A stretch of DNA of 64,000 nucleotides from Lutibacter flavus (GCF_900188355.1 NZ_FZNX01000005.1:124001-188000), one strand, 5' to 3'. Positions 53,892-63,891 are shown, counted from the first letter of the stretch. Notes: generated by a model from the letters alone, not told the origin. Translations and numbers: made by a program.

Positions 53892-53932
53892 GAGGTGAAT
53901 ATTTTCTGCAATATGGTATTACATATTAATAA
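53892..53932 (-). promoter_or_regulatory. 41-bp operator motif, copy A (before susC)
   Basis: On the minus strand it begins TTATTAATATG, has ATATTGCAGAAAA in the middle and ends TCACCTC. It aligns without gaps to copies at 57962, 62483 and 63892; 27 of 41 columns are identical in all four by my count. It lies 110 bp before the susC ATG and 18 bp before a -7 box. Proposed binding site of the hybrid two-component regulator. Confidence 0.8.
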
Positions 53933-54241
53933 ATACGCTTTTTTTAGACTCTAATATCATATTTATATTAAATAATTGTCATTATTCATTAAAATCAAAA
54001 TAATTTAAATGTAAATATTATTTTAAGAATATGGAATTATTTTAAATATGATACAATTAAAAAACTCTTAAGAGAATGGAAATATATAAATATTGATATT
54101 TATTTTTAGTTCTTTTAAGAATTGGATTACTTTTTAATAGAGAAATCAATAGAAATTAAGCATAACTTAATCACTTAATTTTAAGCCAAGAATAAACATT
54201 GTTAGTGTGTGAAGTTTGCTAAGTTTATTACAACTTTAAGC
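53933..54241. other. Spacer upstream of the susC promoter
   Basis: About 310 bp, extremely AT-rich, between the susC promoter and the end of the GH16 gene. I see no gene, RNA or convincing terminator in it. Confidence 0.5.
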
Positions 54242-55117
54242 TTATTTATTTGGTTCAATAGTTTCTATTTTAACCCAATCAATAAGCATGGTATGGGTCC
54301 CTGACCAATTCAATGATCCAGTCCAATTCATTTGGCGAAATCCCATTATTACACCTGATGGGCCATCAGGAACCGGAGAATTTATTGTTTGTTGGAGTAC
54401 ATTATCGATATAAAAATCAATTCTGCCGTTCCTTTTATCCCCGCCAGGGAAATGGAGCCAATCAATGGTATAAGTATGGAAACGATCATCATTGAGAGAG
54501 AATTTTCTTCCATTACTATCAGCAACCGGCTTTTTAAAAGAAGCTTCTGGCATATAATCAGTTAGGCTTGAATTACTCCATGAATTAAAACGAGCATCCG
54601 TCCATCCATCAGGTGGGTCTGTTTGATGACCCACCTGTAAGGTACCTGTATCATCAGGCACAATTTCAATATCAATTTCGTCAAAAGTAGTGTCTTCATT
54701 GTATGTGAATATAAATCCACCCACTCCAGATACGGCAAGACCTTTTGCAAACATTTCCAGGCGATGGCCTGGTCCTATATTTTTGAATGATATGGTTTGA
54801 AAAGGAAATGTGTCATCGGTATCATTTTCAGTATCGGAATCAATTGTAATATAGGCATAACCATCTCCGGGCACAAAATCTTCCCATTTTTGTTGATTTG
54901 GATACATATCATTTACAAAAGACCATTCAAAACCAACATCTGATAAGGGCTTCCCTGGTTTATCAAACTCCTCAAACATGATGATTTGAGATTCAAATTC
55001 ATTCGATATCTCCTTGTTGTTGGTGTCTTCATTCTTGCAACTTATAAATAACAGGAAGCACAAAATAGATGTGACATGAACTAAATGGCAATTGTATATT
55101 TTTAAATGATGATACAT
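54242..55117 (-). CDS. GH16-like family lipoprotein
   Basis: 291 residues. The signal ends LCFLLFISC, a lipobox. A concanavalin-like beta sandwich carries FDEIDIEIV, where E147, D149 and E151 form the ExDxE catalytic signature of GH16 (nucleophile, assisting Asp, acid/base). HTYTIDWLHFPGG and IDFYIDNVLQQTI are typical later strands. GH16 enzymes are endo-acting on beta-galactans, laminarins and related glycans, including keratan-type chains in some subfamilies; the substrate here is unknown. It is third in the operon GH20, GH20-like, GH16 (20 bp gap). Confidence 0.82.
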   Translation of the reverse strand: MYHHLKIYNCHLVHVTSILCFLLFISCKNEDTNNKEISNEFESQIIMFEEFDKPGKPLSDVGFEWSFVNDMYPNQQKWEDFVPGDGYAYITIDSDTENDTDDTFPFQTISFKNIGPGHRLEMFAKGLAVSGVGGFIFTYNEDTTFDEIDIEIVPDDTGTLQVGHQTDPPDGWTDARFNSWSNSSLTDYMPEASFKKPVADSNGRKFSLNDDRFHTYTIDWLHFPGGDKRNGRIDFYIDNVLQQTINSPVPDGPSGVIMGFRQMNWTGSLNWSGTHTMLIDWVKIETIEPNK

Positions 55118-55137
55118 ATTATTATTTCTTTAAATGC

Positions 55138-56112
55138 TCATTTTATAAATTTAAATCTATCTATATGGCTTAACAATATCTCTCTATTTTCATCTGAGCA
55201 CTTTATCCATTTAGTAAACAAAAATCCATCTCCGCCTTCATTTTTCATAACTTCATCCCATTTTTCAATTCGCTCAAGATTATCGCCTGGAGCTACCCAA
55301 ACCTCAAAGCCAAAATTTGTTAATCGTTGCACAAGATCTCTGTGCACCAAGTCATAATCCCACACCACATGTGTAATATCTTTAGGCAAATCTGGTTCGG
55401 CTGCCTTCATTTTATCCGCATGTACTTGTGCAATAACATCGCGATTCTCATAGGCGGTATCATTCCATACTATAGTCTGAAGCCCTTTATTTTTAAGGTA
55501 GTCATGAAAAAATTTAATGGTTTCCACATACTGGGTTAAGGATCTGTGGTGGTCCTCATCCATACCAATGTGAAAATAGTTATTAGGCTTACATACATTT
55601 ATAATCTCATCCATTACCTCTAACGCAACCTTTCTGTAATCGTCTCGTTTGCTAACAAAATTAAGCTCATCCCAGTGAGGGTATAGCCATTTGTCATGCA
55701 AATTTCTTCCGCTTCTTGAAAAATTTAATTTAGGAATAAAGTCAATCCCCAATTCTCTGGCTCTATCTGCGAATTGTTTTAGGTCATCCATTGGGACACT
55801 GTAATTCCGAGTTAATTCCGGATGTGAATTATATATTACGCCATCTGCAATATCTAATATGACAGTATTAAATCCCGATTCTTTCATATTATTCAGAATT
55901 GCTAAACCTACCTCTAAAGAGAAAGGTGGCTCAGATTCTTTTCTTATGTTCCAAGAAGGATCGTAATGTGCCATGTGCAAAAGAAACGCTTTTACTTTTG
56001 GTTTTTCAAATAGATGAGCCTCCTTACTGCTTGATACTTGTTCGCCCTTAGAATTCAAAGTATTAAAACAAATCAGTGTAGAGAGCGTAAAAATCAGTAT
56101 GAAGTATTTCAT
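55138..56112 (-). CDS. Small GH20-related TIM-barrel protein with HIGMDE motif
   Basis: 324 residues with a signal peptide (MKYFILIFTLSTLICFNTLNS). It is essentially a bare TIM barrel: VKAFLLHMAHYDPSWNI, GFNTVILDIADG, ELGIDFIPKLNFSRSG, then FHIGMDEDHHRS with D185-E186. The catalytic Asp-Glu pair of GH20 is kept but the second Gly of HxGGDE is Met, and no GH20b domain exists. It may be a divergent hexosaminidase or a new branch of the GH20 clan. It lies between the GH16 and GH20 genes in one operon. Confidence 0.68.
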   Translation of the reverse strand: MKYFILIFTLSTLICFNTLNSKGEQVSSSKEAHLFEKPKVKAFLLHMAHYDPSWNIRKESEPPFSLEVGLAILNNMKESGFNTVILDIADGVIYNSHPELTRNYSVPMDDLKQFADRARELGIDFIPKLNFSRSGRNLHDKWLYPHWDELNFVSKRDDYRKVALEVMDEIINVCKPNNYFHIGMDEDHHRSLTQYVETIKFFHDYLKNKGLQTIVWNDTAYENRDVIAQVHADKMKAAEPDLPKDITHVVWDYDLVHRDLVQRLTNFGFEVWVAPGDNLERIEKWDEVMKNEGGDGFLFTKWIKCSDENREILLSHIDRFKFIK

Positions 56113-56211
56113 AATAGTTAGTAATTAATTGTTTTCTTAATCAGAATATTTTTTCATTTGAGTAGGTAGATAATATTAAGAATGCAGGTTATCTGAATTT
56201 TTAAGTTCTGA

Positions 56212-57864
56212 TTATTTTTTCACCTCATCATTTACTACCGAGGAATCTGGAGCATAATAAATACTTCTTTGCTCCCAAATTTTTTGTAAACTCTTTAGTC
56301 TTAACTTAAAATTATCAAAATTTTTATTTTCTTTTTTGGTCCATCCAACTTCTGCATAAGCAGCTATTCTTGGAAATACTAAAAATTGCATTTCGCCATT
56401 TGTTGGAATCCATTCACTCCACATTTGACAGCCCAAACCAATTACCTTGTCGTAGTATTTAGGATCAAGATTATCTGGAATAGGATCGAAAGCATATGCT
56501 TTTGACAATGGCAGAGTCTTATAATTATAATCTAAGTAAGTGTTTGAATGTAAAGAATTTACAATTTCATAACCATTACTGGCAGCTTCTATTAGTAGCG
56601 ATATATCGCCTTTCCAGAAATGAATAATTGTTCCCTTTGCCAATTCTTGACCCAACGCTATATTATCTTCAGATTCCTGATAAGAATGTAGCTGATGACC
56701 CATTATTTCGTTCCATCCCATCATATGTCTTCCTTTACTCTCCAAATATTTTGAAATTCTATTTGTAAAGAAAACCTGCAATTCAGCTGGCGTAGCCAAT
56801 TTGTTTTCTTTCAAGTAGGTTTGCACAGTATCAGAATTTTTCCAATGAGTGTACTTTACTTCATCTCCACCTATATGGATTACTTTGGATGGAAATAAAT
56901 CCATAACTTCATCAAGTACATCTGTTAGGAATTGATAAACTTTAGGATCGCTAATATCATATACTTCCTCACTAACACCAAATTTAATTGGTACTTCAAT
57001 TTCTTTTTTAGTAGTGCCTAACCAAGAATAAGAAGCAATAGCGGCCGTTGCATGTCCAGGCATTTCAATTTCTGGCACTATGGTTATATGTCTTTCCGAA
57101 GCATATTTAACAATCTCTTTTATTTCATTTTGAGTATAAAAACCGCTATGTGATTCAGCAGATTGAATAGGGCTATCCCAAAGTAAAGGCCCAACTTGGG
57201 TGCTTGCTCTAGTGGAGCCAATTTCTGTAAGCAATGGGTATTTTTTAATTTCTATCCTCCATCCCTGATCATCTACCAAATGCCAATGAAAAACGTTCAT
57301 TTTTAATCGAGCCATTTCATCTAAAAGCATTTTCACCTGTTTCATTCCTTTAAAATATCTGGCTTCATCAAGCATAAATGCACGCCAAGAAAATCTTGGG
57401 GCATCTTTAATTTTAACTTTAGGAATGTTAATAGATGTGCCTTCTAATAGAGATGAACCAAAGCTTTCCGGAAATAATTGCTTTAAACTTTGAATTCCAT
57501 AAAACCAACCAGTATTAGTGGAAGCTATAATTTGTATACCATTTTTAGATACGTCAAGTTCGTAGCTCTCTTTTTCAAGTTCTGAGTTTTGCTTAAATAT
57601 GATACTTCCAGAATGCTGTTTATTTGATTGAACAGTTACTATTTTACTACCTAACCCATTTTGAATAAATTCTTGTAATATGATTGCTTCATGCTTGCTT
57701 TCAGCCAAATACAAAATCTCTGTTTGACTATTAATTGTAAAAACACCTTTTCCAATAATGAGCTCTTGTGGCTGTGGAATAATATTAATATTGGATTGTG
57801 CTAATAAGTTTGAAACTGCCATTAGATAAAAGATACCTATCAGGGATATGTATTTGATTTTCAT
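56212..57864 (-). CDS. GH20 beta-N-acetylhexosaminidase
   Basis: 550 residues from the ATG at 57864, which gives a clean signal peptide (MKIKYISLIGIFYLMAVSNLLAQ); the frame runs 39 codons further upstream, which is unlikely since it would include the promoter. GH20b domain, then FSWRAFMLDEARYF and HWHLVDDQGWRIEIKKYP. Catalytic D334-E335 lie in HIGGDEVKYTHW. It is the first gene of the operon driven from operator copy B and a second classical GH20 beside the lipoprotein at 39304. Confidence 0.95.
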   Translation of the reverse strand: MKIKYISLIGIFYLMAVSNLLAQSNINIIPQPQELIIGKGVFTINSQTEILYLAESKHEAIILQEFIQNGLGSKIVTVQSNKQHSGSIIFKQNSELEKESYELDVSKNGIQIIASTNTGWFYGIQSLKQLFPESFGSSLLEGTSINIPKVKIKDAPRFSWRAFMLDEARYFKGMKQVKMLLDEMARLKMNVFHWHLVDDQGWRIEIKKYPLLTEIGSTRASTQVGPLLWDSPIQSAESHSGFYTQNEIKEIVKYASERHITIVPEIEMPGHATAAIASYSWLGTTKKEIEVPIKFGVSEEVYDISDPKVYQFLTDVLDEVMDLFPSKVIHIGGDEVKYTHWKNSDTVQTYLKENKLATPAELQVFFTNRISKYLESKGRHMMGWNEIMGHQLHSYQESEDNIALGQELAKGTIIHFWKGDISLLIEAASNGYEIVNSLHSNTYLDYNYKTLPLSKAYAFDPIPDNLDPKYYDKVIGLGCQMWSEWIPTNGEMQFLVFPRIAAYAEVGWTKKENKNFDNFKLRLKSLQKIWEQRSIYYAPDSSVVNDEVKK

Positions 57865-57935
57865 GTTATTGTTATTTATTTGATTAATCGTGGTTTTGAA
57901 AACTAATTTGCACACACAACATAGAATTCTCTTAA

Positions 57936-57943
57936 CAATATTA
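57936..57943 (-). promoter_or_regulatory. -7 box of the GH20-GH16 operon
   Basis: Reads TAATATTG on the minus strand, one mismatch to TAnnTTTG, 18 bp downstream of operator copy B. It lies 71 bp before the ATG at 57864, which supports that start over the longer frame. Confidence 0.5.
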
Positions 57944-57961
57944 CATTCAATCTTATTACAA

Positions 57962-58002
57962 TAGGTAAATATTTTCTGCAATAACGTATGATATATTAGT
58001 AA
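57962..58002 (-). promoter_or_regulatory. 41-bp operator motif, copy B (before GH20)
   Basis: On the minus strand it begins TTACTAATATA, has TTATTGCAGAAAA in the middle and ends TTACCTA. It lies 98 bp before the GH20 start and 110 bp before the ATG of the divergent regulator gene, so it could also serve autoregulation. Confidence 0.8.
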
Positions 58003-58112
58003 AATACCATTTTATAGCAACTCAAATAGAAATAAATGTTAAAATAGTATTAATAATTTGTGAACTCAAAAGAATAAGTCATATTATTGCGAAATAATTG
58101 TTTTCTTCAAAA

Positions 58113-61100
58113 ATGACAAAATCATATTTAATTTTCCTATTCATTATAATTAATATCATTAATTTAAGAAGTCAGAATAATGTTAATTTTTCACATTTGT
58201 CTCCCAAAACAGATAGTGGGTACCGGATGATAAAAAACACGGTTGAGGACCGTTTAGGGTATGTCTGGATGTCACAAGATACAGGAATTTTAAAATTTGA
58301 TGGTTATGAATATTGGTTTGATTCGATTGATTCTATTTTTAATAAAAAAGAAATTAAAGATGCCATAGAAAGAATAGAAATAGATTCAAAAGGAAATATC
58401 TTAATTCTTTCGAGAAATGGATTACTTGCCAGAAGAGAAATCAATGGAAATTATACTCAACTAAATTACTTGTTTTCTGAATCAGATAAGATTGTTTTAG
58501 TTAATAAAATCTTTACAATTAAAAATCAAGTTTGGTTGACAGATTATTTAGGAACCATTTACCTAGAAAATAAAATCACTTCTAAATTTGATAGCATTAC
58601 AACTATTCCAAATATTAAATTCACTAAAACTGAAATAGTAGATTTTGAAATTACAAAAAATAACGATCTTATAATAAGCACAAATATTGGAGTACTTTAT
58701 AAATATTCAAAAGCTAAAGATAAATTACATGAAATAAAAGGCCCCTTTAATAAATATCCTGGTATCCTTTATCTAACCTTAGGAAAAAATGATGATTTAT
58801 GGATTGGTTCAGAATACATGGGTTTATTTCAATATAATCAGGCTGAAAATAAATTCATTCAACATTCATATTATCAAGATAATGTGGATATTTTAGCTAA
58901 GGATATGATATTGGCTCTTTATTGTGATAGTGAAGGGATTGTTTGGGCAGGCTCAGATGGAGAAGGGTTATATCGTATTAATCCGAGTAACGGAGAAATA
59001 ATGCTTTTTAAACATAATTCTTTTGATCAATACGCTCTAAGCAGTAATTCTATTATTAACATAAATGAAGATTCCAATAATAACTTATGGGTAATCACAA
59101 ATTATGGAGACATTAATATACTCCCAAATTATGAAAATAATATTTATCATCATAAAGGTTCCATAAAAAATATATCAGCAAGAGTATTGTCAGTTTTTAA
59201 AGATTCCAATAATAATCTTTGGATAGGAACAGATGGTAAAGGATTGACAAAAACAAACCTTACAACAGGTAGTGAAAATCAATTTTTAAATATTAAAAAC
59301 TCTCTCGAAGGTGATTATATTCAATCAATTATAGAAGATGAAAATGGTAATATCTGGATTGGTTCTTATAAAAATGGATTATGGTTTTATAACTCAAAAA
59401 CAAAGGGTATTTCTAAAATACCGATTTCTAACTCTAAAGGAATTCAAGCCACCGACGTTTTAACAATATTTAATGATTCAAAAGGCAGAATTTGGGCGGG
59501 GTCTGATATTGGTTTATACCTTTATAATTCTAAAAAAGAAAAAATAGCCTCTTTTCCCTTTGATGAGAAGGGACTTTTTGGTGATTTGGTTAGGTGCATT
59601 GTTGAGGATTCCGATAACAATATTTGGATAGGTATGGATAGAGGTGGTCTTTTTAAATTTAATGAAAAGCAAATCTTTGTAGATTCCAATTTTCAAAGAT
59701 TTCAATATGCCAAAGAAATCAATCAAGTAGCTGAAGATTATTCAATTACTTCTATGGCAGCTGATACTAAAAAAGGAATTTGGATAGTAAATTCTCTAGG
59801 CGAACTTTTTTATTATAACACTATTAATCAAATATTTAAAGAATATAAGGACTATGAATCTTTTAAAAATGTTACTTTCCAAACTGTATTAATGGAAGAT
59901 GAAAATAACCTTTGGCTAAGCTCTACTCATGGTCTATGGAATTATAATATTAAGGATTCAATCATAAAAAACTATTATAGGACAGATGGCTTTCAGAACG
60001 ATTATTATATTAAGAGGAGTGCCTTTAAAGACAAGTCTGGTTTTCTTTATTTTGGCGGCATGAATGGTGTGAATGGCTTTAATCCTAATGATATTTCAAA
60101 AGTTCCTATCATTTCTCAGCTACACATAAATTCAATTGAAGTCCTTAACAAATCAGCATCCTCATTAATTCCAGAACAAGTTAAAAATGGGATAGAACAA
60201 GTAAAACGGTTAGACTTAAACTATAATCAATCATCATTTTCCTTTCGTTTTTCCTCAATAGGAACTATTTTAAATTCGAATTATTTTTATGCCTACAGAT
60301 TGAAAGGTTTTAATGATGAATGGAAAATTACTCAAAATGAGCGAATAGCTACTTATACTAATATTCCTCCGGGGGATTACACTTTTGAAGTAAAAGCGGC
60401 AACTAAAAATGGAAATTGGGATATTCCGGTAAAAACCATCCAAATTAAAGTTCACCCTCCAATTTGGAACCACCCTTTAGCATATTTATTATATTTCATT
60501 ATGTTCTGTGTTGTCATTTATAGTATTTATAGATGGGTTAAGCTTAGAAAAAATTTACTTCTACAAAAATTAAAAAATAACCAAGAAAAAGAAATCTATG
60601 CTGAGAAAATGAACTTTTTTTCAAAAATGTCTCATGAAATTCAGACACCATTAACCTTAATTTTAAGCCCTATTGAAAAAATGCTTACAAATTCAGAGGA
60701 AAAGGGAGATTTATTATTAACCCAACGATTAAAAATTATATCCAATAATGCAAAACGCCTTTCAAGGATTGCCAATGAACTCACAACAATTAGAAATAAG
60801 GAAATAGGTCAATTAAAGTTAAAAGTTTCTAAAAAGGATATTATAAAAGAAATAAAAGAGATTGCTGAATCATTTACTGAGCAGGCACGATTTAAAAAAA
60901 TTGATTTTGAGCAAAAGAATTTTGAGGAATCATTTAAATTGTGGTTTGATATTGAACTCTTTGAACATATTATTTATAATCTACTTTCAAATGCATTTAA
61001 ATTCACTCCACGTGAAGGGAAAATCAAGCTTGAAACAAAATTAAATATCGAAAAAAGTATGTTTATGATTTCAATTGCGGATTCTGGACTTGGAATTTCA

Positions 61101-62195
61101 AAAGAAGAACATGCCAATGTTTTTAAATTATTTTATAGAACTAATAAAGGGAAAAAATTTAGAGGAACTGGAATTGGATTGGCACTTGTAAAAGAATTGA
61201 TTGATCTTCATAAAGGGAAAATAATTATTAATTCCGAACGAAATAAAGGTACAGAATTCATTGTGTATTTACCTTTGAATAAATCAAAATATTCTAAAAA
61301 AGAAATAGTTAATTGTGAAAAAAAACCAATTAGCGAATTAAAAACAAGCTTAAAACAACCGCTTGAGTTAGCTCAAATTGAAAATTCAAAATATAGTAAA
61401 TCAACACTTTTAATTGTAGAAGATAATTTTGAAATGCAAAATTTTTTACATGATATATTTCGTAATAATTATAAAATACTTTTGGCTGACAATGGAGCTG
61501 AAGGACTAGCTATTGCCAAAAAAGAGCAGCCAAATATTATAATTTCTGACATTTCAATGCCAATTATGAATGGTTTGGAAATGTGTGAAAACCTACAAAA
61601 TAATAATGAAACTTCTCACATACCAATAATATTGTTAACTGCAAAAAATACAACCGAAACTAAATTAAAAGGATTGGAATATGGTGCAATTGAATTTATT
61701 AGAAAACCATTTGACATTAAAGAACTGCAGTTAAAAACTCATAATATTTTGGCATCACATGAGAAGGCTTTTTCTAATTTTACTTCTCAGTACATTAGCA
61801 CTCCTGAACAAAGTAATTCAAAATCAAAAGATATCCTCTTTTTGGAAAAATTAATTGGAATCTTAAATTCTGAATTAGGAAATGCTGAATTCAAATTAGA
61901 AAACCTTTCTGAAACATTGAATATGAGTTATTCATCTCTTTATAGGAAATGTCAAAATTTAACAGGAAAAACAATAGTTGATTTATTTCGGTTAATGCGT
62001 CTGAAAAAAGCTGCTATTTTAATTTGTAAAGATGGCTATTCAATTTCAGAAGCCTGTTTTGAAGTTGGTTTTAATGATCCTAAGTACTTTTCAAAATCTT
62101 TTAAAGTACATTTCAAAAAAACACCAACTAATTTTAAAAAAGAAGCTGAAAATTCGGATTTAGATTCTTTTTTAACCAAATATGAACTAATATAA
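58113..62195 (+). CDS. Hybrid two-component system sensor/AraC regulator (HTCS)
   Basis: 1360 residues from the ATG at 58113. A signal peptide is followed by two seven-bladed-type propeller regions of repeated LWIG/WIG strands (about 30-680), a Y_Y_Y domain (about 690-780), and one membrane helix (about 788-810). The kinase core follows: HisKA with H841 in SHEIQTP, ATPase motifs NLLSNAFKF, DSGLGIS and GTGIGLALV, a receiver with D1146 in ISDISMPIMNG, and a C-terminal AraC domain (about 1250-1350; GFNDPKYFSKSFK). It senses periplasmic oligosaccharide and activates the PUL. It is divergent from the GH20 operon. Confidence 0.96.
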   Translation: MTKSYLIFLFIIINIINLRSQNNVNFSHLSPKTDSGYRMIKNTVEDRLGYVWMSQDTGILKFDGYEYWFDSIDSIFNKKEIKDAIERIEIDSKGNILILSRNGLLARREINGNYTQLNYLFSESDKIVLVNKIFTIKNQVWLTDYLGTIYLENKITSKFDSITTIPNIKFTKTEIVDFEITKNNDLIISTNIGVLYKYSKAKDKLHEIKGPFNKYPGILYLTLGKNDDLWIGSEYMGLFQYNQAENKFIQHSYYQDNVDILAKDMILALYCDSEGIVWAGSDGEGLYRINPSNGEIMLFKHNSFDQYALSSNSIININEDSNNNLWVITNYGDINILPNYENNIYHHKGSIKNISARVLSVFKDSNNNLWIGTDGKGLTKTNLTTGSENQFLNIKNSLEGDYIQSIIEDENGNIWIGSYKNGLWFYNSKTKGISKIPISNSKGIQATDVLTIFNDSKGRIWAGSDIGLYLYNSKKEKIASFPFDEKGLFGDLVRCIVEDSDNNIWIGMDRGGLFKFNEKQIFVDSNFQRFQYAKEINQVAEDYSITSMAADTKKGIWIVNSLGELFYYNTINQIFKEYKDYESFKNVTFQTVLMEDENNLWLSSTHGLWNYNIKDSIIKNYYRTDGFQNDYYIKRSAFKDKSGFLYFGGMNGVNGFNPNDISKVPIISQLHINSIEVLNKSASSLIPEQVKNGIEQVKRLDLNYNQSSFSFRFSSIGTILNSNYFYAYRLKGFNDEWKITQNERIATYTNIPPGDYTFEVKAATKNGNWDIPVKTIQIKVHPPIWNHPLAYLLYFIMFCVVIYSIYRWVKLRKNLLLQKLKNNQEKEIYAEKMNFFSKMSHEIQTPLTLILSPIEKMLTNSEEKGDLLLTQRLKIISNNAKRLSRIANELTTIRNKEIGQLKLKVSKKDIIKEIKEIAESFTEQARFKKIDFEQKNFEESFKLWFDIELFEHIIYNLLSNAFKFTPREGKIKLETKLNIEKSMFMISIADSGLGISKEEHANVFKLFYRTNKGKKFRGTGIGLALVKELIDLHKGKIIINSERNKGTEFIVYLPLNKSKYSKKEIVNCEKKPISELKTSLKQPLELAQIENSKYSKSTLLIVEDNFEMQNFLHDIFRNNYKILLADNGAEGLAIAKKEQPNIIISDISMPIMNGLEMCENLQNNNETSHIPIILLTAKNTTETKLKGLEYGAIEFIRKPFDIKELQLKTHNILASHEKAFSNFTSQYISTPEQSNSKSKDILFLEKLIGILNSELGNAEFKLENLSETLNMSYSSLYRKCQNLTGKTIVDLFRLMRLKKAAILICKDGYSISEACFEVGFNDPKYFSKSFKVHFKKTPTNFKKEAENSDLDSFLTKYELI

Positions 62196-62482
62196 AATTT
62201 GAAATATTATTGATACCTCCTGTTTTCTTGCAATCATATAGAAAGTGCTTTTCCAAACATGCCACTTTTCATGACGAAAAATTTGATTTACAAAAAATAT
62301 TTTTTTCTATTTTAAAATAATTACTAAAGAAATAAAATATATCTCTATAAAAGCTATTCATAATTATCTATCCAAATCATTATTTCAATATTTGGAGAAC
62401 ATGTAAAATAATATCAAATTAACTCAAATTACACGGTACTGGTTAATATTAAATTCTACAAGAATTAATAATAGATACAAAC
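62196..62482. other. Spacer upstream of operator copy C
   Basis: No gene. An AAAGTG/CACTTT stem with a long loop near 62240-62265 might be a weak terminator for the regulator gene. From about 62443 the sequence is duplicated before the right edge of the window (see the repeat entry). Confidence 0.5.
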
Positions 62483-62523
62483 TCACTAATATGCCCTACC
62501 ATATTGCAGAAAATATCCACCTG
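62483..62523 (+). promoter_or_regulatory. 41-bp operator motif, copy C (before the last GH16-like gene)
   Basis: Begins TCACTAATATG, has ATATTGCAGAAAA in the middle and ends CCACCTG, 99 bp before the ATG at 62622. An exact -7 box, TACTTTTG, follows 17 bp downstream. Confidence 0.82.
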
Positions 62524-62540
62524 TCTTAATGCTATATTTA

Positions 62541-62548
62541 TACTTTTG
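62541..62548 (+). promoter_or_regulatory. -7 box of the gene at 62622
   Basis: TACTTTTG is an exact TAnnTTTG match, 17 bp after operator copy C and 73 bp before the start codon. Confidence 0.6.
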
Positions 62549-62621
62549 TAAAGAAAATTACAGCTTAATTTTACTTAAGTTTAATTTTTAAATTTTATAC
62601 TAATTTATAGGATATAGCAAA

Positions 62622-63389
62622 ATGAAAAATATTATAATTTATAATCAACCAAATAAAACTTCTAATCTGAAAAATTTAATCAGATTTTTTGGGTTTGTAA
62701 TTTTTGCATTGTCTGTTCCCGGTTGCTCATACAATACATATAGTATAGTTGAATTTGAAAAACCAATTAAATACATTAATGATTATACCCGTTGGGATTT
62801 TGAAACACTTTACGGATGGGTTGATGGTTCCCAAAACATGAACGAAGTAATTAATTATAATGGGAATGGAGTCTTAAACATTTATACCAGAGCCAATACT
62901 TGGGATCGACCAAAAATCAGGACTAAAGATAGAATATACAATACAGGAAAATACTCCTGGAGAGTTTTTGTTCCAGAAATGGGCGTTGGAGATATGACAA
63001 GTATAGGAGCTTTTCTCTATTTTGATGAATCACACGAATTGGATTTTGAAATTGGTTATGGAACGTCTGCTGTTCGCCAAAATCTAAATGCAACAATTGA
63101 TGATTTGATTGTATATACTACTTCACAAGGTAATCCATACAATACTGCTAAGCATAAAATAAAGAGAAATCAATGGTACACTTTAGAGATTGAATTACTA
63201 GTTGTAAATGGAAAATATCAAGCAGTATGGTCTATTGATAATTCTGAATTGGTTCGATTAGATCTTTCATATGGTAGCTCAATTCCTTTTTATATTTTTT
63301 GTAGTGTAGAAAACTTAACTTTTTTAGGAGATCATATACCACATCAAGATAACTATGCGCTTTTTGATTATGTAGAATTCTCTAAATGA
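62622..63389 (+). CDS. GH16-like concanavalin-fold lipoprotein
   Basis: 255 residues. A hydrophobic segment after about 20 polar residues ends LSVPGCS, a probable lipobox with a rather long n-region. The beta-sandwich domain has KYSWRVFVPEMG, then SHELDFEIGYG, where E139, D141 and E143 form an ExDxE pattern like GH16. WYTLEIELLVVNGKY and LFDYVEF resemble late GH16 strands. It may be a hydrolase or a binding protein derived from one. It has its own predicted regulator-controlled promoter (operator C). Confidence 0.7.
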   Translation: MKNIIIYNQPNKTSNLKNLIRFFGFVIFALSVPGCSYNTYSIVEFEKPIKYINDYTRWDFETLYGWVDGSQNMNEVINYNGNGVLNIYTRANTWDRPKIRTKDRIYNTGKYSWRVFVPEMGVGDMTSIGAFLYFDESHELDFEIGYGTSAVRQNLNATIDDLIVYTTSQGNPYNTAKHKIKRNQWYTLEIELLVVNGKYQAVWSIDNSELVRLDLSYGSSIPFYIFCSVENLTFLGDHIPHQDNYALFDYVEFSK

Positions 63390-63852
63390 TAAAACTCCTA
63401 GTTTCAATAATCCATTTTTAGACACAACCTTGATGATCCAAAAAAATATTTAAAATAATTTCATTATCGGACCGTAATATATTCTTTAATAAAATATTTT
63501 AAACATTGGTTTAAACAAGCGATCTACGATGTAATAGAGAAGTAGGATCCAAGCAAATATAATTTTATTAAAATTCTCTTATAGAAACAAATTCACCTAT
63601 CATTAGTGAGGTAAATAAGCAAGCAAATTACACTAAAAGGAAGAATTGGAAACTTGTTAAATAGTTGACTCCTTAGTTGCACTATAGAATTCATAAAATA
63701 AAATGGATAATTTATGGCTAATGTAGCCGTAATTCAAAAGAACAAGCCTATTCTGGCTGTAGTTTATAAACTGTTTAGTAAAAAATAAACCAACTTATTT
63801 TTAGGAAAGTATATCGCATTTTAAAACCAACGCTAAGTGTGCATAATTCAAA
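63390..63852. other. Noncoding stretch with a possible transposase tail remnant
   Basis: About 460 bp without a convincing gene. A 24-codon frame at 63714-63788, starting MANVAVIQKNKPILAV, slightly resembles the C-terminal end of IS110-type transposases, but it is short and isolated. Confidence 0.3.
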
Positions 63853-63891
63853 TTAATATTAAATTCTATAAGAGTCAATAAAATAAGAATT

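Larger units (their letters stand above)
62443..62582. repeat. Duplicated promoter segment (copy 1; copy 2 at 63853-63992)
   Basis: TTAATATTAAATTCTA opens both copies. They remain alignable almost without gaps through the 41-bp operator, the -7 box and into the leader (TACAGCTTAATTT against TACAAGCTAATCA). The second copy runs to the right edge, so a paralogue of the gene at 62622 probably starts just outside. Confidence 0.85.

Noticed and set aside
57865-57981. 39-codon N-terminal extension of the GH20 protein
   Set aside because: It would cover the predicted -7 box at 57936-57943 and most of the operator region, and the signal peptide starts at 57864.
54242-63389. Chitin as the clear target of the locus
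   Set aside because: No GH18 or GH19 chitinase or chitin-binding domain is visible; GH20 plus GH16-like genes fit several GlcNAc-containing glycans, so the substrate is left open.
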